From: Nitrososphaerota archaeon
GTDB taxonomy: Archaea; Thermoproteota; Nitrososphaeria; Nitrososphaerales; Nitrosopumilaceae
Reading direction: 5' to 3'
Assembly: GCA_029782475.1 (NCBI GenBank)
Contig: JARPSM010000013.1
Coordinates: forward strand, 1 to 34,792
DNA: 34,792 nt
Made by a program: the position numbers and the translations under genes. The notes below the pieces were generated by a model. That model saw only the letters and a list, made by a program, of their open reading frames with translations, was not told the origin of the DNA and did not search any database. This document shows positions 17,608 to 26,234 of the stretch, piece after piece; position 1 is the stretch's first letter, and every line of letters starts with the position of its first letter.

Positions 17608-18717
17608 TTACTCTTCTTTCGGATCGAAATCATCAGATTCGATTTCTACTGTAGCCTCTACCTCAGGTGTTTCTACTGTAGCCTCTACCTCAGACTTTTT
17701 TGTCTTTTTAGCAGTTGCTTTCTTGGTTGCCTTTTTGGCAGTCTTTTTCTCAGCTTCTTCAGGATCTACTACACCTGCTTCTGCTAGAGCAAAGATTACT
17801 TCTTCCTCAGGATGGTGAGGACTATCCACCATTCTGGCAATTCGTTTCTTACCTGATTTCTTAAAGTAGATTCTGTAGGTACTTGTATGTGCAACTACGT
17901 TTCCACCGATGGGTCTAGTTGGATCTCCAAAGAAAACATCAGGTGATGCCATAACTTGGTTGGTTGCAATTGCAGCACAGTTGTATGTTTCTGCAATTCT
18001 AGACAACAAATGAACAAAGTGATTTAGTTTTTGTTGTCTTACAGATAATGTTCCTCTTCCAAGATATTCAGCACGGAATAGACCGACTGCAGAATCTGCA
18101 ACAATTAATTTGACATTGTTTTCTTCAATTACAGGGCCAGCTTCTTCTAAAATCAATATTTGGTGTGAGCTGTTATATGCACGAGCTACGATGATATTGT
18201 CTAAAACTTTTTCAGGATCCATATCATGGGCTTTAGCAATAGATACAATTCTTTCAGGTCTGAAAGTATTTTCAGTGTCAATGTATAAGACAGAACCTTC
18301 AAGTCCACCTTCTTCTTTGCTTTTTTGAACCATCACAGACATGGTATGTGCAAATTGTGTTTTACCACAACCAAACTCTCCATAAACTTCAGTTAAAGCT
18401 TGAGTCTCAATACCACCATCAAATAAAGTATCAAGACAATTAGTACCAGTTGTAATTCTACCAATGCTTTGTCTATTTTTGTAAATTTCAGTTGCACTTG
18501 TAAAATGATTGGCAAGTAATCCACCATCAACTAAATGTTGTCGGGCTTTATTGACAATTTTTTCAGCAGTGTCCTTTTCCATTCCAGTGATGGAGGCAAT
18601 TTCAACAGGACCCCTAACGATGAGGTCCATGACGTTGTGGACACCTGCATCGGATAATTTTCTTGTAGTTACAGGACCTACGCCCTCTAAACTATCTAAT
18701 CTTAAATCTTCTACCAT
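17608..18717 (-). CDS. radA: DNA repair/recombination protein RadA with Lys-rich/acidic C-terminal tail
   Basis: EVYGEFGCGKTQFAHTMSV Walker A, LIVADSAVGLFRAEY, ATNQV; tail KKTAKKATKKATAKKTKKSEVEATVE... Confidence 0.95.
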   Translation of the reverse strand: MVEDLRLDSLEGVGPVTTRKLSDAGVHNVMDLIVRGPVEIASITGMEKDTAEKIVNKARQHLVDGGLLANHFTSATEIYKNRQSIGRITTGTNCLDTLFDGGIETQALTEVYGEFGCGKTQFAHTMSVMVQKSKEEGGLEGSVLYIDTENTFRPERIVSIAKAHDMDPEKVLDNIIVARAYNSSHQILILEEAGPVIEENNVKLIVADSAVGLFRAEYLGRGTLSVRQQKLNHFVHLLSRIAETYNCAAIATNQVMASPDVFFGDPTRPIGGNVVAHTSTYRIYFKKSGKKRIARMVDSPHHPEEEVIFALAEAGVVDPEEAEKKTAKKATKKATAKKTKKSEVEATVETPEVEATVEIESDDFDPKEE

Positions 18718-18733
18718 ACCGTATAGTACGGTA
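18717..18733. promoter_or_regulatory. perfect inverted repeat at the radA start codon (candidate operator)
   Basis: TACCGTA-TAG-TACGGTA (7-bp arms); TATA-like TTTATAAA at 18741-18748; adjacent palindrome GTACTAGTAC 18731-18740. Confidence 0.55.
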
Positions 18734-18839
18734 CTAGTACTTTATAAACATTGTTTTTTTAGGTTCTGTTAATTTGTTAACACATAGTTCAATTAATCAT
18801 AGATTAGGTATATGGATCTGGGAAAGATCAAAATAATAC

Positions 18840-18969
18840 TAGATGAGTTGTGTAATTATTTTTAGGCATGGGTTTTGAGTAGGTAAATTTCCAAAAATTC
18901 GCTTATATTGAATTTGTAGGCACAAATTTGACTAAAATTCAAAATGTTGTCAAAAACCATTTCAATTAC
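18840..18969 (+). repeat. solo left-end remnant of the IS at 1066
   Basis: ~130 bp nearly identical to 1066-1196 (tagatgagttgtgtaattattttta...aaccatttcaattac). Confidence 0.85.
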
Positions 18970-19178
18970 TAAACCAATCTATTATAGCGTGTTGTCCACT
19001 TGTTTTTTCCATATTTTTGTAATTTGGCTTCATAATATTACCAGAAAAATGATTCAGGCGATCAAAATATCACACATTTTAATCCTAATTGACTGTACTG
19101 GAGAAAATAAGATCACTTCTCATATCATAAAATATTCTAATTTGAAAAATCATATTTTTATTCAAAAAATGAAGTAAT

Positions 19179-19439
19179 TCATTTAAAGAAATTAAAATTT
19201 TCTTGATTATTGCTTGTTGAATTTTGTTTTACATCCAAACTAACAACTTGACATATTCCGTTTAATGATTCTGTTTCTTTTCCACATTTTAGCTCTGGTG
19301 CAGAGCTTGATTCTGGCGTTGGTTCTGGTGATGGACACTCATCCACATCTCCATTATGGCGTGTTTTCCATGTTTTTTTTAACTTTAATACTGTAATTTT
19401 GTTTAGAAATATTACTGAAAAATAATGTTCTTTGAGCAC
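19179..19439 (-). pseudogene. remnant of an exported protein (CG-x-ES-L-NGICQVV motif)
   Basis: PSPEPTPESSSAPELKCGKETESLNGICQVVS; short, no signal peptide, next to an IS scar. Confidence 0.35.
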
Positions 19440-19527
19440 ATAGTTCCCGTAAATCAGAATTATCTTTTTAATTTGTTTATCATGATGTTTGGTTAAAGAT
19501 CTAAAATTAATTTAGAATAATTTGCTG

Positions 19528-20751
19528 TCACATTTCAGAATCAAGCTTTTGAATTTTATCCGTGGTTTTTTTCTTTTTTATCTTTTTAGCTTTTGGTTTT
19601 TCAGACATAGTTTTTTCCTTGTCTTCTGTCTTGAATCCTAGATCTGGCTGTGGGCCCCATTCCATTTTTTCGAGTTTTTCACGTAATTCCATGGTTTTTA
19701 GGGAAACTGTTGTAACTTTTTTTAGCAGAGATATGACATGCTCTTTGTGGTCTGCAAAGTTGTATGTGTTGAATTTTTCTCTTACTTTTGGGTCATTTGA
19801 TGATTTATCTGATATTTGATTCTTGGTTTCTCTATAGAATTCCAGTATCCATTCCAATGCACATTTTGAGCCTAACATGTATTGGGTAGCTGTTGGCGGA
19901 ATACCTTTGAGGGTGGTGTTCTCATCAATAATTATTTTGTAATCATTCTCTTTTGTTTGCTTTAGTTGTAGTTTTACGTTGTTATGCTTTGATTTTTTTG
20001 TGCTAGATTCCAATCCATATTCTTTTTGATTGTCAAATTCTGTATGGATAAGAAATAATTCTTGTCCTATCTTTCTAAATAATTCAAAATTTTCTACTAG
20101 TGGAATTCGTGGAAATGTTCGTTGGAGATTAAATCTGTATATTTTTTCATACTTTGGATCATTTAGAATTGCATATACATAATAGAAAATATCCTCAATA
20201 GAAATTATGTTGTTTTTATAATACAAGCAGAATAACTCTTGACCATATTTTGTAATGTTAGTTTTACCATTAATGTACAATGGTATGCATTGAGCATTAT
20301 TGATACAATCATAACACATCATTTTTTCTGTCGCCAATACACTAAATTCTCTTGAAGGTTTAGGGTTTGTAAAACCTATTATTTTATTTTCTTTAAAATT
20401 TTGAAAAATACGATCAAATTTTCTTTTTCTATGAGTAATTATTTCATCAAAATATTGAAATTTATTACAAAATGGTCTATATGTGGATATTCTTATATTA
20501 TTATTTGAAAATTTTATTATTTTCTTTCTTTTTATATTATTAATTAGATTATCTGTTAGTTTTATTTTATAAATATTTCTATTATCTTTATTTTGATTTT
20601 TTATAAATTTGTTATAATATTCAATGAAATATTTAATTTTTTGAACAAGTTTTTTCTTATCAAAGTCATGTGTCCAATCATCTCTACCTGTCATATATCC
20701 CATAGACAATTCTTTGAAAAGTGATTTTCCGTCATTAGAAATGATGGGCAT
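19528..20751 (-). CDS. C-terminal target-recognition region of a type ISP-like restriction/modification enzyme (separated by frameshift)
   Basis: In-frame upstream extension without stop ILCQTVILPDKNHVWLNQTNNNFEEL-MPIISNDGKSLFKELSMGYMTGRDDWTHDF; continuous with the MTase apart from the GA tract. Confidence 0.8.
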   Translation of the reverse strand: MPIISNDGKSLFKELSMGYMTGRDDWTHDFDKKKLVQKIKYFIEYYNKFIKNQNKDNRNIYKIKLTDNLINNIKRKKIIKFSNNNIRISTYRPFCNKFQYFDEIITHRKRKFDRIFQNFKENKIIGFTNPKPSREFSVLATEKMMCYDCINNAQCIPLYINGKTNITKYGQELFCLYYKNNIISIEDIFYYVYAILNDPKYEKIYRFNLQRTFPRIPLVENFELFRKIGQELFLIHTEFDNQKEYGLESSTKKSKHNNVKLQLKQTKENDYKIIIDENTTLKGIPPTATQYMLGSKCALEWILEFYRETKNQISDKSSNDPKVREKFNTYNFADHKEHVISLLKKVTTVSLKTMELREKLEKMEWGPQPDLGFKTEDKEKTMSEKPKAKKIKKKKTTDKIQKLDSEM

Positions 20752-22667
20752 TAGTTCTTCAAAATTATTATTTGTCTGATTAAGCCATACATGATTCTTG
20801 TCTGGTAGAATAACTGTCTGACATAAGATCTCTCTCTCTCTCTCTCTCTCTCTCTAAGTATACCGCGCAAATTATTCTTTAGCCATTGGAGTTTCTCTTC
20901 TGTTTTTAGATAATCTGGAACTTCACTATAATGAATCTGGGCCAATTCATCAGGTTTCTTTTTTCCTGTCTTTACAAAAAATGATATTGATATTCCAACG
21001 CGTGCTTTTTGTCCAAATATTTTCCCTCCTTGTCTACGCCAAGCCTCTCCTGCAAGCCTAGCATTTCCTTTTAGATTAACAATGTGAATATGATCAAACT
21101 CTTCTGCTACAACTTTTCTAAAGCCATCATCGGATGTTGCTTCTAAAAAAGAATTGTTACTGATAAATGCAACAATACCCGAATTACCTATTCTATCAGT
21201 AGACCATCTCAAAAAACGTTTATACATATCATATTGAGCATTTTTACTTTTAGATATACTGCTTTCAACATAAGTATCTTTTATTCTCTCATCCACTTTT
21301 GGATAATCTTTTGCTGCATTGTTATCATTGTAGCTAACTTGAATTGCATTGTATGGAGGATTGCCAATAATTACCGATATCAATGTATTTCTTTGCTTTG
21401 TAATTCTCTTAATATTGTCATAGTTGCCAAACCATGCATCCATCTTGCTGAGATCTTTTACACCTGCATCTAATGTATCCATCCAACAAATGTTTTCAAA
21501 TTCTTTTGGTTTTCCTGTTCTCTTTTTGTATGTATTTTCAATGTTGAGAGCTGCAATATAATAAGCTAGAATAGATATGTCATCAGCAAAGATATCGTTT
21601 TTGTACTTTGATTCAAGACTGTCTTTATCAAAATATTCTAACATGTGTGAAACAAATGCTCCTGTACCTGTTGCAGGGTCAAGTATCTTTACGTTCTTTT
21701 CAGATATTGAACTATCAAAATATCGTTTTAGTAAAATGTCAGTTGACTCTATCATAAAGTCAACTACCTCAGAAGGTGTGTATACTATACCCTGTGTATC
21801 TGCTGCATCTCTGTTGTATTTTTCATAAAATGTCTCATATACCTTTTTTAGTAGTTCTTGCCTGTCTTTGTTCTCAGTAATTGATTCTGCAACAAGCTCA
21901 ATAGTAGTATAGTTTACGTTCATGGAATCGGCAGTTAGTCCAAGCAGTTCTATGAGATGATTAAGATTTCGGGCAACAACATTTGTCTTGTGAAATTCAT
22001 GCTCATCATAGACTAGTGCAAATATTCTAAATGTTAGAATATGCTGAATTAGCATCTCTGTTACATCATCAGAAGTTATCTTATCACTGATCACATTTTT
22101 GCACATTTCAAGAAATTCCTGCTTGTCTTTTTCATATTCTGGATTTGCCTTGCCTGATGCCTCAATAGCATCTCGGGTATCAAGTATTACCTCTTCTAGG
22201 TTATCTGCAAACTCATCTATTGCCTGCTGATATGTGTTAAATTGAGCAAATGCCTCTTTCATCTTGAGAATTGTTTTGACATCAGTATCTTCCTGTTTGA
22301 CTCCAATCTTTGCCATGAATTTTGTTAGAATGTTTTGCTGTGTGGAATCATTAATTACAATATGTGAGGGTTTTTGTTTACCGTCCTCGTATATTGGTGT
22401 GGAAAACACATAGTGATTTCCAGTAACATGCGTAACTATAAGGCACATGTTATTGTTTTTTGTGATTAGTTCAGTTGCAATGGAACGCCAGTTTGATTTT
22501 GCATCAACATGTATAACTACAAAATTTTCCTTTCTCGCAATTATATAACATGAACCAATAAATTTATTTTTTGAAATATTTCGTGTATCATACAAGTCAT
22601 CAGCATATGTATATCCCTTATTGACAAACAATATTCGCAGATCTTTGGCATTACTAGGCAGACTCAT
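20751..22667 (-). CDS. N6-adenine DNA methyltransferase, type ISP-like (truncated frame after the GA tract)
   Basis: VKILDPATGTGAFVSHMLEYF (motif I), SVIIGNPPYNAIQ (motif IV); ends ...LRERERERERSYVRQLF... Confidence 0.85.
   Translation of the reverse strand: MSLPSNAKDLRILFVNKGYTYADDLYDTRNISKNKFIGSCYIIARKENFVVIHVDAKSNWRSIATELITKNNNMCLIVTHVTGNHYVFSTPIYEDGKQKPSHIVINDSTQQNILTKFMAKIGVKQEDTDVKTILKMKEAFAQFNTYQQAIDEFADNLEEVILDTRDAIEASGKANPEYEKDKQEFLEMCKNVISDKITSDDVTEMLIQHILTFRIFALVYDEHEFHKTNVVARNLNHLIELLGLTADSMNVNYTTIELVAESITENKDRQELLKKVYETFYEKYNRDAADTQGIVYTPSEVVDFMIESTDILLKRYFDSSISEKNVKILDPATGTGAFVSHMLEYFDKDSLESKYKNDIFADDISILAYYIAALNIENTYKKRTGKPKEFENICWMDTLDAGVKDLSKMDAWFGNYDNIKRITKQRNTLISVIIGNPPYNAIQVSYNDNNAAKDYPKVDERIKDTYVESSISKSKNAQYDMYKRFLRWSTDRIGNSGIVAFISNNSFLEATSDDGFRKVVAEEFDHIHIVNLKGNARLAGEAWRRQGGKIFGQKARVGISISFFVKTGKKKPDELAQIHYSEVPDYLKTEEKLQWLKNNLRGILRERERERERSYVRQLFYQTRIMYGLIRQIIILKN
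20829..20855. repeat. (TC)13-T simple sequence repeat = A(GA)13 on the coding strand
   Basis: Uninterrupted dinucleotide tract in the MTase ORF, coding RERERERER. Confidence 0.95.
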
Positions 22668-22668
22668 A

Positions 22669-25600
22669 CTAATCCACCATGATACTGTACAGAATTCTGG
22701 GTTTTATTATTTCATCTCTTCTCGTTTCTCTAATGTCATCAATGTGTTCATCATAAATTGATTCCAATTCCGCCAAAAATTCCATATCTCCAATTCCTTT
22801 TTGAGCTGACTTGTGAAGATTCTTCATTTTTGTATCAAGTGTTCTATCAAGTATTGGATTACTGGAAAACTTTACCAAACGTGATATGTCTTTTTCTGTG
22901 TGTGGGTTTCTCTGTACAATCTCTATTAGTTTTGTAGAGAACCATTTCTGATATGCCTTTATTGAGGGCTGTCTTATCTTTACATGATTCATATCTGAAA
23001 TGAATTGCTCCCATGCAGCTTTGATTCTTTTATTATAATCAACTGCATCGTCTTTTGACTCTGTATTTGTGTATTCTTTGATTTTAGATAGTACAATTCC
23101 AGATGTTGTCTTTTTTGGATTCAAATCAGAGCCAACTTCATAATATCTTCTAAATGCAGTACCATTGGGATTTGTTGCCTCACAGCTAATCAACAGCATT
23201 TTATTTCCAACAGTAGATCTTATCCCGTATGGAAGGGATTCTATGTCCTGCCATTTTTCAGTATTTCGTATCTGTCTTACATCAGTCTCAAATTTTGATG
23301 CTTGAAATGACAATATATCATCAGTATCCAAGATATCATCATTTCTTTCATCGTAAACTGCATACATTGCATCAGTATTGACCTGTTCTGTATTGGTAAG
23401 AATTGGATTTCCCATACCGATTATAGCATGTATTTTACCAATCTTTGACTCTACAATCTTTTTTAGATTCAGGGAATCTTCTAGTTTTGGATTTGGTAAA
23501 AAGTTGATTATCTCTATTTTCTCATGATTACTTCCAATTCTATCGATTCTTCCCACTCTTTGAACTAGCTTTGTAGGATTCCAGTGAAAATCATAATTAA
23601 TAACCATCTGTCCAGTCTGAAGATTAACACCTTCAGCTAGAACATCAGTAGATATCAAAAGAGAAATCGGATTATCTATGCTTTCTTTGCCTGGATTATG
23701 TTCAGGATCAAAACGCCTTACAATATTCATCTTTTTTTCCGAGCTAGATGAAACAACAGCCATTTTGTCAGAAAGTTCCTTGATCTCTTTTTTTATGTAT
23801 CTTCCAATATATTCTGCTGTAACTTTTGATTCTGTAAATACCAGAATTTTTTTGTCAATATTTTTTTGAATTAGTTCCTTTAGTTTGTGAAGCTTTTCAT
23901 CATCTTTTTCTTTGTTTTTTGGTATTCGTGATTCTATTTCGTTGAATTTTGCAATGTCATTTATGATATCCTCTTGAAGTAGGTCTATATCAAATGCCTT
24001 GATATCATATTTTGATGTAATGTCAGGTATCTCAAAATCAATATCCTCTTCACCTTCTGATATGTCAATTATGGTGTCATAGATTTCTTTGGAGAATTCT
24101 TTTCCTATTGGCATCTTGCCTTCCCTGAGATACTCTATAAATCGATCACAGCCAAGCTTGTAGTGCTTTATGCTGTCTGCAAATGCAGCGACACTACTCT
24201 CCATTCTTTTTAGCAGGGATGTACGTATCAGTCCTTCTAGCGATGCAGATGATTTGAAGAGATTAACATATTTTTCATCATTTTGATACTCTGGTAGCAA
24301 GTATTTCCCTGGAACATATCTTGCAAGTTTCAGACTTTGATTTCCAAGTAATTGTTCTATTGAATCATATTTTCCAATGTATACCTTGTCAATGTCATAC
24401 TGTTCGGGATTTGACATGTCTCGTTTTGGGAAATATTGTCTTTTTTCATTTACAGTGATGTATGGTTTGTTATTCTCATCTTTGTCTGCATAGTTTTCAA
24501 TGATATATTTTCGTGTCCTGCGTATCATGACATGATGGAGAAAATCTCTAAATTCTTCTTTGTTGTTATCCAGTTTTTCCCTGCTGAATCTCTTGAAGAA
24601 CTCGTCTAATCCAACCTCGTCAGCAGGAGGTATGCTTGTTTCATTGCCATTTGGGAATAGTTTCAATTGATGCTTGATTTCTAGTAGATCATTTGAAAGC
24701 GGTGTTGCAGTAAGCAGTATGACCTTGGGATTATTTTTTATCATAAATGACTCTAGCATGTTGTATGATTTTGTATTGGTATTTCTGAAATTATGGCTCT
24801 CGTCAATTAAAACCAGATTGCAATTACTGTACTTTTCCATACTAAAATTATCTCGACCTAACTTTCCTCTGGATATTATCTTTGCATTGATATTGTTTGC
24901 ATCACTGTATTCTTCCCACATTGGAATCAGATGAGGCGGACATATTATCAGAGCATTTGTCTTATCACGCTCTTGCAGATATTTTAGTATTGTAGATCCA
25001 ATGTATGATTTTCCAAGACCAACAACATCAGCTACAATTATCCCACCATATTTTTCAAGTGATGATATCGAATCAATTACGGCATCTTTTTGGAAATCAA
25101 ACAGTTTCATGGTGTTTACTTTGATAATCTCTCGTTCTGTCTTTTGATCAAACTTGTGTTTGAATTCATGTGCAAGTGCCTTGTGATAGACATCTATTGG
25201 CTGGTATTTTTTTCCAGTCCATGAATTTGCCATAATATCTGCTAGTTCTTTAGTAAAAGGTTCGCTTTCGTTCCAGTGTTCCTCAAACCATTCAAGAAGT
25301 TTTACAGCATCACTTGGTTCTCGTGTCTTTAGATTAAGCTCACTATGCTCACGTATTCCCGATATGGACATGTTACTAGAGCCAACTATTGCTACTGCAG
25401 GAAGCTGATTATTATCTAGCTCAAATATGTACACCTTTGCATGAAGTTTTTCTTTGGTGTATACTCTGACTTGTAACTTTTCATTCTTAACCATTAATAG
25501 TAATTTACTCACAACGTCTTGATCAGAATCAGTCTGTGGCATGTATTCTAGAGATTGTTTGACTTTGGTGTTTGTATCTGATATCTTTTCATTGATGCTA

Positions 25601-25902
25601 TCTTGTGACGGATAGCCGTTTTGGGATATCTTCTTTTCAATACTTTGTAGATGTTCGTTGCTTTCAATTAATACCTCTGCTGTACGCTGATCTGTAGTTG
25701 GAGACATGAGTATTCGAACTGTATGATTTTTGTCAGAACTATTGTTTATCTTTTCAAAATAATCTACAATATTTGAAAATCCAGATATGAAAAAATATCC
25801 CACTGCAATGCTTGCCTTTTTTGTATCTGGAAGAATGTGTACTAGCTGATCCTCAAGTATGATGTTTTTATTATCAATTACCCTATCGTCAGTTATAGTC
25901 AT
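22669..25902 (-). CDS. PLD-domain plus SNF2/DEAD-box helicase (defence-type)
   Basis: LHAKVYIFELDNNQLPAVAIVGSSNMS (HKD-like), VADVVGLGKSYIGSTIL (Walker A), LVLIDESHNFRN (motif II), QRVGRIDRIGS (motif VI); 1 nt from the MTase start. Confidence 0.85.
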   Translation of the reverse strand: MTITDDRVIDNKNIILEDQLVHILPDTKKASIAVGYFFISGFSNIVDYFEKINNSSDKNHTVRILMSPTTDQRTAEVLIESNEHLQSIEKKISQNGYPSQDSINEKISDTNTKVKQSLEYMPQTDSDQDVVSKLLLMVKNEKLQVRVYTKEKLHAKVYIFELDNNQLPAVAIVGSSNMSISGIREHSELNLKTREPSDAVKLLEWFEEHWNESEPFTKELADIMANSWTGKKYQPIDVYHKALAHEFKHKFDQKTEREIIKVNTMKLFDFQKDAVIDSISSLEKYGGIIVADVVGLGKSYIGSTILKYLQERDKTNALIICPPHLIPMWEEYSDANNINAKIISRGKLGRDNFSMEKYSNCNLVLIDESHNFRNTNTKSYNMLESFMIKNNPKVILLTATPLSNDLLEIKHQLKLFPNGNETSIPPADEVGLDEFFKRFSREKLDNNKEEFRDFLHHVMIRRTRKYIIENYADKDENNKPYITVNEKRQYFPKRDMSNPEQYDIDKVYIGKYDSIEQLLGNQSLKLARYVPGKYLLPEYQNDEKYVNLFKSSASLEGLIRTSLLKRMESSVAAFADSIKHYKLGCDRFIEYLREGKMPIGKEFSKEIYDTIIDISEGEEDIDFEIPDITSKYDIKAFDIDLLQEDIINDIAKFNEIESRIPKNKEKDDEKLHKLKELIQKNIDKKILVFTESKVTAEYIGRYIKKEIKELSDKMAVVSSSSEKKMNIVRRFDPEHNPGKESIDNPISLLISTDVLAEGVNLQTGQMVINYDFHWNPTKLVQRVGRIDRIGSNHEKIEIINFLPNPKLEDSLNLKKIVESKIGKIHAIIGMGNPILTNTEQVNTDAMYAVYDERNDDILDTDDILSFQASKFETDVRQIRNTEKWQDIESLPYGIRSTVGNKMLLISCEATNPNGTAFRRYYEVGSDLNPKKTTSGIVLSKIKEYTNTESKDDAVDYNKRIKAAWEQFISDMNHVKIRQPSIKAYQKWFSTKLIEIVQRNPHTEKDISRLVKFSSNPILDRTLDTKMKNLHKSAQKGIGDMEFLAELESIYDEHIDDIRETRRDEIIKPRILYSIMVD

Positions 25903-25924
25903 GTACGGGATATTTTCTAATACA

Positions 25925-26085
25925 TTATTTAACCCATGTTAAATTTGAGAAATAAAAACCACCATTCATTGCAGATATTGATTCTGGATGCACTTCTCTG
26001 ATGATTTCGTTTGTGACAACACCGTACCAATTCTCATTTGTATACTGTCGATCAAAAGTTCTTGAATGTAGGCGGGCATCTACTG
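25925..26085 (-). pseudogene. orphan coding fragment upstream of the helicase
   Basis: Manual reading SLSVDARLHSRTFDRQYTNENWYGVVTNEIIREVHPESISAMNGGFYFSNLTWVK*; no start codon at its 5' end; boundary approximate. Confidence 0.35.
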
Positions 26086-26234
26086 ATAAACTTCATCACG
26101 TCAAGTTCCGGTGAGGTGTACGTTTGCACACATCTTCTAATAATTGATGTTTTGTGATAATTTTGCATTGACTAATACGATACAATCAACGATCAAAAAA
26201 TGATTATAATGATATTTACAAAAAAGGAATAGAT

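Noticed and set aside
20829-20855. GA tract length as a simple sequencing or assembly error
   Set aside because: Cannot be excluded from one sequence, but the frame break coincides exactly with a hypermutable dinucleotide tract and a single-unit change restores the fusion, so variation is biologically plausible; reads would decide.
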